DNA from: Anaerolineae bacterium
GTDB lineage: Bacteria > Chloroflexota > Anaerolineae > B4-G1 > DUEL01
Length of the DNA stretch: 32,142 bases
Assembly: GCA_016931695.1 (NCBI GenBank)
Contig: JAFGEI010000012.1
Coordinates: 1 to 32,142 of the forward strand
Direction: 5' to 3'
Positions 17,202 through 25,059 of this stretch are shown one piece after another (within the stretch, counting starts at the first letter, position 1; each line of letters starts with the position of its first letter). The notes beneath the pieces were generated by a model that was not told the DNA's origin, did no database searches, and saw only the letters and a list, made by a program, of their open reading frames with translations. A program made the translations under genes and the position numbers.

Positions 17202-17318
17202 TTTCCTTCTCCTTAAAATTGCCTCAGTCACGTTTCGCAGCGACCTCCCACGCCCGCAAGCGGAAGGAGGCTGACGTCCATCTCTCCCTTTTGCAAGCGC
17301 GCGGCACTGCGTAATCTA
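17202..17318. other. Intergenic gap before the peptidase gene
   Basis: The 117-base space between the HAD-NUDIX stop and the peptidase start is the only sizeable gap in the minus-strand run downstream of 28836. It contains an imperfect inverted repeat (CCTCCC near 17246 with GGAGG near 17268) and the ribosome site. A promoter or partial terminator separating the two gene groups is likely here, but no convincing -35/-10 pair was found. Confidence 0.3.
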
Positions 17319-18380
17319 TCATAAAAACGGATTTTGGCCAACTGCCCGGCGCACCCATTCCTGTTCCGCGGCAAAGGTCAGGCGGGCCAGCGCCTCGTCT
17401 GGCGCGAGCCACACGGGCTGGAACTGTGGCTCTGCTCCGGCGAAAGCCGCCTCTGGGGGGGCAGTCAGCGCCATGCGAAAATAACGCTCGGCGCGCACGA
17501 TGCGCCGCCCGTCGTGCTCAAAGACGACGGTCTGGGTGCCAAGGTCGCCCGTGACGGCCAGGTGGCCGTAGCCTCCTTCCTCCTGTGTCTCCCGCAGCGC
17601 GGCTTGCTGGGCGCTCTCGCCGGGGTCGACGTGCCCTTTGGGCAGCCGGACCTCGCTGCGGCTGGCGCGCAGCAAGACGAGGATTCGACCGTCGTGGACG
17701 ACGACGCCGCCGGCGGCGTCGTACCGTTCCGTCTGTAGCAGCGCTGCCAATTCCTCCCGCACCGCTTCCAGCGAGGCAAAGAGCCAGTGGGCGGCGGCAA
17801 AATCGGCGCGCGGAACGCGCGGATGCGGCACCGCCGCACTGACCATCCCCGCCGCCTCGGCGGCGGCGATGCCCCGCGGCGCGTCTTCCAGCACCAGGCA
17901 GCGCGCCGGAAGGACGGACAGGCGCTCGGCAGCCAGCAAAAAGATGTCGGGGTGCGGCTTGCCCCGTGCCACCTCGTCGCCGGTGACGACCACGCGGAAT
18001 GCATCCGCCACCCCCAGCGTCTCGAGCGCCAGCAGCGCGTAGCGGCGGTACGCGGACGTCGCCACTGCCAGCGGGATTTCCCGTTCGTCGAGCGCGGCCA
18101 GCAGGGGATAGAGGCCGGGCATGGCGCGCAGTTGGGTGGGAACGGCCTGCAAAAAGAACTGTTCCCGCTCCGCCATCGCCTGCTCCGGGGTGAGCGGCAG
18201 GCGAAAGCGTTGGCAGAGGAATTGAGCGGAATCGATCACCCGCAGGCCGAGGATATCGCGCAGGGTTTGGGGGTCCAGGCGGTGGCCGTAGCGGGCCAAC
18301 ACCCGGTTCCAGGCCTGTTCTGCCAGCGGTTCGCTGTCGGCCATCAGGCCGTCGAGGTCAAAGAGGACGGCGTGGATCAT
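17319..18380 (-). CDS. HAD-superfamily phosphatase fused to a NUDIX hydrolase
   Basis: 353 residues with two complete domains. Residues 1-210 are a HAD hydrolase of the beta-phosphoglucomutase/phosphatase type: 'LFDLDGLMADSE' (D8, D10), 'VATSAYRR' (motif II), 'GKPHPDIFLLAAERL' (K141) and 'CLVLEDAPRGIAAA' (E165, D166). Residues about 218-345 are NUDIX, with the full box G249-x5-E255-x7-RETQEEGG (R263, E264, E267, E268). One polypeptide would thus carry a sugar- or nucleotide-phosphate phosphatase and a nucleoside-diphosphate-linked pyrophosphohydrolase, a plausible house-cleaning pair. Both catalytic sites look intact. The ATG overlaps the previous gene's stop by four bases (ATGA). Substrate unknown. 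Confidence 0.9.
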   Translation of the reverse strand: MIHAVLFDLDGLMADSEPLAEQAWNRVLARYGHRLDPQTLRDILGLRVIDSAQFLCQRFRLPLTPEQAMAEREQFFLQAVPTQLRAMPGLYPLLAALDEREIPLAVATSAYRRYALLALETLGVADAFRVVVTGDEVARGKPHPDIFLLAAERLSVLPARCLVLEDAPRGIAAAEAAGMVSAAVPHPRVPRADFAAAHWLFASLEAVREELAALLQTERYDAAGGVVVHDGRILVLLRASRSEVRLPKGHVDPGESAQQAALRETQEEGGYGHLAVTGDLGTQTVVFEHDGRRIVRAERYFRMALTAPPEAAFAGAEPQFQPVWLAPDEALARLTFAAEQEWVRRAVGQNPFL

Positions 18381-19912
18381 GGCTGCAGCGAGCTAAAGTA
18401 ATCACGGACGTATTGCTTCATTCCCAGCGGGATGTAGCTGCCCTCCAGCGCGGCGGCGGCTTCGCTGGCGTAATCGGCATAGACCTCGCTGTAGGGCACG
18501 ATGGACTCGCCTGGGAGAAGCGGGCGGGTCGTGTTGTCACTGGGCAGCCCCTCGTCCCCCTCGCGGCCGATGTCGATTTCTGTGCCGTCGCTCTTGAGCC
18601 GTTCGGGCACGTAGAGTTCGTCGTAGGGAGCGTCGCTCCCGGCGTCCTCGTGATGGCCCCCTGCCGGGACTTGTTCTTCGCCCGTCGCCTGTCCGGCATC
18701 GCCTGGTGCGCCGCCGGGCTGCGTCCCGTCCTGGCCGCTCCCTTCTCCGGCAGCGCTCCCGGCCGCCTCGGCGACCTCCGCGCGGCCTTCCTGGAGGGTC
18801 GAGAGGGCCTCTTCGAGCGCCTCCTGCTCCTCGACCCGTTCTCCGGCGGCAGCCATTTCCTGGGCGGCCTGGCGGATCGCTGCGCGGGCGGCTTCGATGT
18901 CCCCCCGCTCGATGGCTACGGCGGCCTCGGCCAGCTGCTGGGCCAGTTCGGGATTGCTCTCCTCCAGCGCGGCGGCGGCCTGGGCCAGCTGTTCAGCCAG
19001 CTCCAGCTCTTGCGCACGGGTCAGCGCTTCCCCTCTTTCCCCGGCAAAGGCTTCCAGGGCCTCCGCTGCCGCCGCATAATCCCCTTGCTGCAGCAGTTCG
19101 GCGATATCCCCGGTCAGCTCCGAGTCTTCCATCTCGCCGGCGGCCTGCTCCAATGCCTCCCGAATGCCGGCGGCGCCGGGGTCCTGCAGTTCGGCCAGCG
19201 CGCGCTCCGCCTCCGCCAGTGCAGCGACCGCTTCCTCCGGCGTCGCCCGGCCTTCCTCCAGCGCGCCGATCGCCTCTTCCAAGGCCTGCAACAATGCCTG
19301 CCGCTCTTCCTCGCTCAGCGCCTCGTTCTGGGCGATCTCTTCCCGCAGCCCTTCCAGTTGTTCGACCTGCTCCTCCACCGCTGCGCGCGCGGCGGCCTGC
19401 CGCAGCAGCGCCTGTTCCTGGGGGTTGGGCAGGAGCAGCGATGCAGCGAGGGCGGCGACCAGGACGGCGGCGGCGACGAGCGCCCGGCGCGGGGCGCGCA
19501 GGGGCAGCGCAGCGCGGACGTCTATGCGGGAGGCGGCCTGCAGCGTGTCGGCGAGCTGGGCCGCGGCCATGGCCCCCGTCGTCTCCAGGCGACCCGCCTG
19601 GAGCTCCCAGCAGGTGGTCAGCCGTTCCGCCAGCCCCAGCCGCCGGTCGAGGGCCCGGGCCAGGCGCTGGGGAGGGCGGGGCCAAAGCCATGTCGCCGCC
19701 GCGCCGGCCGTCGCACCGGACAGAGACAGCAGGCCGGCCGCTCCGAGCAGCGGGCGGCGCATCATCAGCGGGCTGGCTCGGGCGCCCAGCGCCAGTGCCA
19801 GCGCCAGCGCCAACCCCGCTGCCAGTCCCCACAGCCCCCAGTGGACACTTTCGGCCAGCCGCAGCCGCGTCCCGCAGTGAGAGAAGAGCCGTTTCAAACG
19901 CCGATCGATCAT
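18377..19912 (-). CDS. Membrane-anchored Glu/Ala-rich coiled-coil protein (DUF4175-like position)
   Basis: 511 residues. The N-terminal part has hydrophobic segments at about 25-44, 54-76 and 144-162, separated by a short region with 'RALDRRLGLAERLTTCWEL'. Residues about 170-395 are a long, highly acidic, Ala/Glu/Gln-rich coiled coil. A Gly/Asp/Ser-rich linker (about 396-430) follows, and a C-terminal segment (about 460-511, 'VPYSEVYADYASEAAAALE' and 'YVRDYFSSLQP') looks conserved. Such proteins accompany ABC-2 permeases and MoxR/DUF58 genes in several phyla. No catalytic motif is seen; a scaffold role at the membrane is inference. One base separates it from the upstream permease stop, and its own stop overlaps the HAD-NUDIX start. 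Confidence 0.65.
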   Translation of the reverse strand: MIDRRLKRLFSHCGTRLRLAESVHWGLWGLAAGLALALALALGARASPLMMRRPLLGAAGLLSLSGATAGAAATWLWPRPPQRLARALDRRLGLAERLTTCWELQAGRLETTGAMAAAQLADTLQAASRIDVRAALPLRAPRRALVAAAVLVAALAASLLLPNPQEQALLRQAAARAAVEEQVEQLEGLREEIAQNEALSEEERQALLQALEEAIGALEEGRATPEEAVAALAEAERALAELQDPGAAGIREALEQAAGEMEDSELTGDIAELLQQGDYAAAAEALEAFAGERGEALTRAQELELAEQLAQAAAALEESNPELAQQLAEAAVAIERGDIEAARAAIRQAAQEMAAAGERVEEQEALEEALSTLQEGRAEVAEAAGSAAGEGSGQDGTQPGGAPGDAGQATGEEQVPAGGHHEDAGSDAPYDELYVPERLKSDGTEIDIGREGDEGLPSDNTTRPLLPGESIVPYSEVYADYASEAAAALEGSYIPLGMKQYVRDYFSSLQP

Positions 19913-19913
19913 G

Positions 19914-20858
19914 TCATTGGGTCTCTTGGCGCTGCACCTGGCGGATCGTCAACCGCAGCAAGACCAGGCCGAGAACCAGGTAGGCCAGGGTGTAGATGAT
20001 CCAGCCTGAAGGAAGGGGGATGAACGTCGAGCCGCCACCGTTCCACACGTCAAGTTGAAAAAACCAGAGCGAGCTCTCTTCCACCAGGATCATCTCGGTG
20101 GTGACAGCCGCTCCGACCGGGCTGAGGTTGACGATGAAATAGGCCGAATAGATCAGGATCACGCGCAGCACAAACGGTATGCGCTCGCCGCCGTGATCCA
20201 GCAGGACAATGCCGAACAATCCGGTGAACAGCAGCAGGACCAGGGGCAGTCCCACTGTCAGCAGCAGGGCGATGCCGTACACCAGGGCGGTGGCGGTGGA
20301 CGTTTTGCGCAGGATAGCGGAGAACAGGATCCCGACGACGCCAAAGAAAAAGGCCGTCATTGCCAGGACCAGCAGGATCAGGGCCAGCTGCTCCATGGTC
20401 ACGCCGCCCAGCATAAAGGCCAGGCCTTGCAAGGGAACCGCGGCCAGGATCAGCAGCAGGCTGTAGGTCAGCGTGGCGAACAGTTTGCCGCTGACGAGCC
20501 GCCGCGCCGAGAGGAGGGTCGTGCGCAACAGCTCGTATGTTTTTCGTTCTCGCTCGCCGCTGATGCTGCCCGCGGTAAAGGCGGGGGTGATAAAGGTGAC
20601 GACAAAGAGCTGGATGATCGAGACGGCGTAAAAGATCGCCCGGCCGACCTCAGCCATGTCAGCACTGGTCGGGAAGCGGAAGGAATAGCTCTCGACGATG
20701 GTGGCATAGATGAGGGAGACGAAACACCCCAGCAGCAGCAGGTAGATAGTCAGCACGACAAAGGCCCGCGCGCCGCGCATGCGGCCGCGCAGTTCCTTGA
20801 CCAGCAGCGGGTTGGATTCTCCCCACGGCTTGCGGCGTCCGGTTGTCGATTCGGCCAT
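19914..20858 (-). CDS. ABC-2 type transporter permease (second copy)
   Basis: 314 residues with about six membrane segments (for example 31-54, 75-98, 128-150, 156-181, 190-220 and near the C terminus). The stretch 'TPAFTAGSISGERERKTYELLRTTLL' (blocks at 91-115) is shared in pattern with the neighbouring permease ('APAFTATSIAQERERGTWDLVRTTTL'), so the two are paralogues and probably a heterodimer with the ATPase encoded upstream. This ABC-2-like arrangement is also found in gliding-motility-type (GldF) transporters. AAGGAG overlapping the end of the preceding gene precedes the ATG by about 13 bases. Confidence 0.85.
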   Translation of the reverse strand: MAESTTGRRKPWGESNPLLVKELRGRMRGARAFVVLTIYLLLLGCFVSLIYATIVESYSFRFPTSADMAEVGRAIFYAVSIIQLFVVTFITPAFTAGSISGERERKTYELLRTTLLSARRLVSGKLFATLTYSLLLILAAVPLQGLAFMLGGVTMEQLALILLVLAMTAFFFGVVGILFSAILRKTSTATALVYGIALLLTVGLPLVLLLFTGLFGIVLLDHGGERIPFVLRVILIYSAYFIVNLSPVGAAVTTEMILVEESSLWFFQLDVWNGGGSTFIPLPSGWIIYTLAYLVLGLVLLRLTIRQVQRQETQ

Positions 20859-20868
20859 AGCGGGCCCT

Positions 20869-21753
20869 TTACTCCTTCTTTAACCGCCAGATGGTCGCCC
20901 AGACCAACCCCAGCGCGGCAACTCCCTCGAGTGCAGGCGACACCAGCGTGCCCAGAACGGCGAGGATTGTCACGACGGCGGTGTTGCTCAAGAGCGTGGG
21001 AGGGCTGAATGGATCGATCGTTGCGATGCTGAGCAGGACAATGATCAGTGCGCTCAGGATATTGTTCCCGAACCAACTGGCAACCCGGAGGGCGATCACG
21101 GCGCCGTAGGTGGCGGCGAGAGCCGTCCCGCTCGAGCGGCTCAGGGCAGAGACGAACAACCCGGTCGTGGTGTGAAGCGCCAGGTGCGCCCAGGGTGCGA
21201 GTTGCACGGCCAAAACTTGCGGCAGTATCCCCATCGACGTGGCGGGATCGAAGGTGGCTCCCTCCCCAAGCAGGGAGAGGATGCTTCCGCCAACGCTGAC
21301 GCCGAGCAGGAGCTGGAAAGGGATCAGCAACAGCATGGCCAGCAGCGCCGGCCAGAGCCTGGCCATGGCGCCCAGCAGCTTGGCCCACACCAGGGAGCGT
21401 TCGCTGAGCGTCGTCGTGCGGACCAGGTCCCAGGTTCCCCGCTCGCGCTCCTGGGCGATGCTCGTCGCGGTAAAGGCGGGCGCAATCCAGGGCACGGCAA
21501 ACCCCAATAACCAGGCCAGGGCGTTGGCCGGGCAGAGCGTCGTGGCGGGGATGATGGCTGGCGCCATGTCGACTGCCTGGGTCTGGACGAGGGCAAGCCC
21601 AGCGGCCGCTCCGCCCAGCGTGGCGACGAACAGCACCGCGACATAGAGCGGCAAGACCAGCCGGGGCGACAACCAGCGCCGACGGCGCACCCGCCGCAGC
21701 TCTAGCTGCAGGACAGGGTGGTTTTTACAGGCGTTCCACTGCCCGGCGAGCAT
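20869..21753 (-). CDS. ABC-2 type transporter permease (first copy)
   Basis: 294 residues with about six hydrophobic helices and the coupling-loop pattern 'SIAQERERGTWDLVRTTTLSE' in split form (SIAQERERGTWD, VRTTTLSERS). The ATG at 21753 is two bases from the ATPase stop. A GTG two codons earlier (21759), overlapping that stop, is an alternative start. The long open frame further upstream runs antisense-like through the ATPase gene and was not used. It works with the ATPase encoded at 21756-22703. Confidence 0.85.
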   Translation of the reverse strand: MLAGQWNACKNHPVLQLELRRVRRRRWLSPRLVLPLYVAVLFVATLGGAAAGLALVQTQAVDMAPAIIPATTLCPANALAWLLGFAVPWIAPAFTATSIAQERERGTWDLVRTTTLSERSLVWAKLLGAMARLWPALLAMLLLIPFQLLLGVSVGGSILSLLGEGATFDPATSMGILPQVLAVQLAPWAHLALHTTTGLFVSALSRSSGTALAATYGAVIALRVASWFGNNILSALIIVLLSIATIDPFSPPTLLSNTAVVTILAVLGTLVSPALEGVAALGLVWATIWRLKKE

Positions 21754-21755
21754 GC

Positions 21756-22703
21756 TCACGTCACAATCCCCTGGGTCAGGCGCATGAACGTATCTTCCAG
21801 GCCCCTGGCCGTTTCCTGGAACTGGGTGACGGCGAATCCGCTGCGGGTCAGGTCGGCGAGGAGTTGGGCCAGCCTCTCCTGGTCGCCGGAAAACTCGAGC
21901 TGCAGGAAAGACTTTTCCTTCTCTGTCAGCAGGGCGACGTCGAGCACCTCGGGCTGCGCGGCGAGCCACTCGGCCGCCTCTTTGATACGGTTCAACAGGC
22001 CGATGCGCAGCGTGCGGTGCGACTGCAGCTGTTCCTGGATCGAGTCCAGCGAACCGGCGGCGATCAATCGACCGGCCTCGATGATGCCGATGTGGGTGCA
22101 GACCTCTTCGATCTCGGAGAGGATGTGGGAAGAGATGAGGATCGTCTTGCCCATGGCGTGCAGCTCGTGCAAAAGAGCGCGAATTTCGATCCGCGCCCGC
22201 GGGTCGAGGCCCGAGGCCGGCTCGTCGAGGATCAGCAGTTGGGGGTCGTGGGCCAGCGCCCGCGCCAGGCAGATGCGCTGCTTCATCCCCCGCGACAGCG
22301 CGTCCACGTAATCGTCGCGCCGGTGGGCCAGGTCGACCAGCTCCAGCAGGTCGTCGACCAGCCTGGCGCGGGTTGCCGGGGGAATGTCGTAGCAGGCGGC
22401 GAAAAAGTCCAGGTATTCCCACACTTTCATGTCGCCATAGACGCCGAAAAAGTCGGGCATGTAGCCGATCGTCCGGCGCACTGCCTGCCGCTCCTTACCG
22501 ACCGAGTGCCCGGCGACCCAGGCCTCGCCGGCCGTGGGGCGGAGCAGCGTCGCCAGGATGCGCATCGTCGTCGTTTTGCCCGCCCCGTTCGGCCCGACAA
22601 ACCCAAAGGCCGCCCCTTCTTCTACCACCAGGTTCAGGTCGTCGAGAGCGACGAGTTTGCCATACTTTTTGGTCAGTCCCTTTGTCTGGATGATGTCTCC
22701 CAT
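21756..22703 (-). CDS. ABC transporter ATP-binding protein
   Basis: 315 residues. Walker A 'VGPNGAGKTTTMRIL' (36-50), signature 'ALSRGMKQRICLARAL' (135-150), Walker B 'LLILDEPASGLDP' (156-168) and the switch His in 'ILISSHILSEIEE'. The Q-loop position reads 'GYMPDFFGVYGDM', with Asp where Gln is usual (about residue 84). The C-terminal extension of about 90 residues is a feature of ABC-2/GldA-like ATPases. Start at 22703 with GAGAGG upstream, five bases after the end of the membrane-protein gene. Confidence 0.95.
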   Translation of the reverse strand: MGDIIQTKGLTKKYGKLVALDDLNLVVEEGAAFGFVGPNGAGKTTTMRILATLLRPTAGEAWVAGHSVGKERQAVRRTIGYMPDFFGVYGDMKVWEYLDFFAACYDIPPATRARLVDDLLELVDLAHRRDDYVDALSRGMKQRICLARALAHDPQLLILDEPASGLDPRARIEIRALLHELHAMGKTILISSHILSEIEEVCTHIGIIEAGRLIAAGSLDSIQEQLQSHRTLRIGLLNRIKEAAEWLAAQPEVLDVALLTEKEKSFLQLEFSGDQERLAQLLADLTRSGFAVTQFQETARGLEDTFMRLTQGIVT

Positions 22704-22708
22704 GGCAG

Positions 22709-25024
22709 CTACCTCTCGATTCGAATGGCGATGGACTGCAGTTCCACGTACTCGTTTGCCGGGGCACGCAGCTGGACGCGCAGGATGTTGCTCGGATGGA
22801 TAAACCGCTGTGCAGAGGGAATCACGGTATCTCCCCAGCCGACTGTGATCGCCTGCCACGTGCCTTGCTCCCAGTCCCACAGCGACACCTGCGGAGGGGC
22901 CTGGCTGGAGCCTGTCCACCTATCCAGGATCAGCGTCACTCGGGCACCCTGGTCAGTCGCTGCCCCGGGCCAGGCAGAGAAGCGGAACGTCGCCGTCCCG
23001 CCGTAGGAAAGCCGGAGGTACGAGTCGTTGATGCTCGTGTTCCCTGTTGTCTGTTCCAGGTAGGGGACGATCAACTCTTTTGGTACGTTGGACTGGTCCC
23101 CTGTCCCAAGGTAGGTGGCAGGCAGGTGGTAGATGTAGAGGGTGACGCCCTTCTGGACCGAGTTCCGGCCGGCGATCCCAAGCGGCGAGAGCGGCTCGTC
23201 GCTCCAGCCAACCAGGTAGATGCCCGGTATCATGATGGTCGGATTGTTGTAGGGAAAAAAGGCCTGGAGCAGCATGTATTGGCGATAGGTATCTTGGTCG
23301 GACCAATAGTCGCCGGGCCCCAGGATCCGCTCGGGGAGATTGGAGAAGGATGACGCGTACGAGGCAAAGGGAAGGTCGACGGTGAAGGATTGCCCCGGCG
23401 CCAGGGCGCCCAGCCGCTGCTCGTGTTGTGCGGTCAAGAGCACGGCGTCGCGCAGTGGAATCGAGCCGTTCGTCACCTCCCCCGAGATGTGCAACTGGCT
23501 GCTCGTCAAGGTGGCAATCTGCAAGGTGGATTCTATTGCCGCCACCTCCACGTAGCTGTCTCGTTGCAGGTATTGCATATCCCCCACATCGACCCGCACG
23601 CTGCGTGCCGTCCAGTGGTCCACCTGCTCCGTCACGTGCAGCGGCTGATGGGACGAATCGGCGTAGAAGGAGGTCGAGAACATGCGGCGGATTCCTCCTG
23701 CCGGAACCTGGATGTCGTATCGCGCCCGGTGGGGGGAAAAGATACCGACCATCTCGGTCGCACGGCCCAGCGGGGCCTCTTGCGGCACGTACACCACGGC
23801 CAGTTGGTGCAGGATCGGGCTGTTGCCGCGGATCTGGAAGCCGGTGAGGTAGGAAAGCGCGGTAAAAGCCACGATGAGCAGCGGGATGGTGATCCAGGCC
23901 CACTCCCGCCGGTCCAGCTTGTGCAAGACGAAATAGTTCAGCGGGCCGATGAGGATGATATATACGATGAGAAAACCGATGACGTGGAGCAGGGAGAGTG
24001 CATGCAGGTTGGGGATGGCCTGCATGGCGCTGATCGCGTTATAGCTGTCTTGCACGGTAAGGTGGTTCGTGGCCGGGAACTGGGTCGCGGTGAGGGTGGA
24101 CCAGAGGCGGATATTGTCGCGCCAGTCGACAAAGACGTTGAGCCCGGCGTCAAAGGCTGTGAACGTCACCGTGCCCGCTCCCTCGCGGCGGCGGGCGACC
24201 AGGATCAGGTCGTCCTGGCGGGCGAGGACGTCGCCGTCGGCCAGGGAGGACGCGAGGACGGGGTATGGGGCAGGATGCTGGGCGGCGTCGACCAGGCTGC
24301 TCAACCCGCTCAACGTCTCCACCGTCTCTATAGTGCCGGGGGTGACCGGCAGCAAGTCGAGCACGGCGGTGGCTGTCTGGGGCCCGTTTGCGCCGCCGCC
24401 GACGATCAGGTGGCCGCCCATGGAGATCCACTCTTCCAGGGCCGCCCGCTGGCTGCCGGTCAGCGCGCTGCTGTCGACGTCGTTCAGCACCAACACGTCC
24501 AGGCCGGACCACCCCAGCAGATCGGGGGGCAGGCTGTCGACATCCAGGTGGCTGACGACGGCGTTTCCGCTGGCTGGCGCGACGTCGGCCAAAAAGTTGA
24601 GGTTGGAAGGGGTGCTGCTGATCACGCCGTAAAGCCAATCCGTCCGCTCCAGGTAGCGGATGGCGGTTTGTTGGGCAGCCAGGGTTTGCTGCCCGGCGGC
24701 CAGCTCGATGGCGATGCGGCTGGTGCGGTTCGAGATCACCGGGACGTAGACGAAATATGCCTTGCGCGAGTGGGCGGGCAGTTGGACCGCGGTGCAATAA
24801 ACGTCGCCCGGCGATTCTGTGCCCGGGGCTTGGACGCACAGCTCTCCTTCGACGTCTTCGCCCTCGTTGGCGAGCACGGCATAGACCGGGCACCAGCCCC
24901 CCAGGCGGCAGTACCCGTCAAAGCCGACGATGACGTCCATCGACAGTTCGTTCTGCTGGGCTGTGTTGCAGGGTGAGGCGACGAGGACGAGGACAGACGC
25001 CAGGGCAACAAGTGAGCGGTACAT
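22709..25024 (-). CDS. Large exported membrane protein with a glutamine-amidotransferase-like region
   Basis: 771 residues. A signal peptide (1-20) ends near 'ASPCNTA', which could be a lipoprotein-like or ordinary cleavage site. The ectodomain (about 25-340) holds 'LGWSGLDVLVLNDVDSSALTGSQRAALEEWISMGGHLIVGGG', seen in blocks at 170-210. This is the pattern of glutamine-amidotransferase-like (GATase1/DUF4350-type) folds without their catalytic Cys. Two membrane helices (about 345-367 and 376-396) flank 'GPLNYFVLHKLDRREWAW'. A second beta-rich extracytoplasmic part fills 400-771. Such proteins accompany ABC-2 transporters, much as GldG does, and may be auxiliary subunits. No ribosome site is seen; the promoter at 25031-25059 predicts a leaderless message. 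Confidence 0.68.
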   Translation of the reverse strand: MYRSLVALASVLVLVASPCNTAQQNELSMDVIVGFDGYCRLGGWCPVYAVLANEGEDVEGELCVQAPGTESPGDVYCTAVQLPAHSRKAYFVYVPVISNRTSRIAIELAAGQQTLAAQQTAIRYLERTDWLYGVISSTPSNLNFLADVAPASGNAVVSHLDVDSLPPDLLGWSGLDVLVLNDVDSSALTGSQRAALEEWISMGGHLIVGGGANGPQTATAVLDLLPVTPGTIETVETLSGLSSLVDAAQHPAPYPVLASSLADGDVLARQDDLILVARRREGAGTVTFTAFDAGLNVFVDWRDNIRLWSTLTATQFPATNHLTVQDSYNAISAMQAIPNLHALSLLHVIGFLIVYIILIGPLNYFVLHKLDRREWAWITIPLLIVAFTALSYLTGFQIRGNSPILHQLAVVYVPQEAPLGRATEMVGIFSPHRARYDIQVPAGGIRRMFSTSFYADSSHQPLHVTEQVDHWTARSVRVDVGDMQYLQRDSYVEVAAIESTLQIATLTSSQLHISGEVTNGSIPLRDAVLLTAQHEQRLGALAPGQSFTVDLPFASYASSFSNLPERILGPGDYWSDQDTYRQYMLLQAFFPYNNPTIMIPGIYLVGWSDEPLSPLGIAGRNSVQKGVTLYIYHLPATYLGTGDQSNVPKELIVPYLEQTTGNTSINDSYLRLSYGGTATFRFSAWPGAATDQGARVTLILDRWTGSSQAPPQVSLWDWEQGTWQAITVGWGDTVIPSAQRFIHPSNILRVQLRAPANEYVELQSIAIRIER

Positions 25025-25030
25025 GAGTAG

Positions 25031-25059
25031 ATTGTACCCTATGTCAGTTTATCGTACAA
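25031..25059 (-). promoter_or_regulatory. Leaderless-type promoter inside the end of the upstream gene
   Basis: Minus strand: TTGTAC (25059-25054), 17-base spacer, TACAAT (25036-25031), then six bases to the ATG at 25024. The -35 box lies within the 3' coding end of the 1249-residue protein gene. It would allow the ABC module to be transcribed separately from the genes upstream. Confidence 0.5.

Noticed and set aside
15531..17216. 561-codon open frame opposite the M3 peptidase gene
   Set aside because: The opposite strand encodes an intact peptidase with all catalytic residues; the antisense product has no motifs and no ribosome site.
21754..22422. Extended N terminus for the first ABC permease
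   Set aside because: The extension lies wholly over the ABC ATPase gene in another frame; the ATG just after the ATPase stop gives a normal-length permease.
23390..24976. 528-codon open frame opposite the GATase-like membrane protein gene
   Set aside because: Shadow of a gene with clear signal peptide and membrane helices on the other strand.
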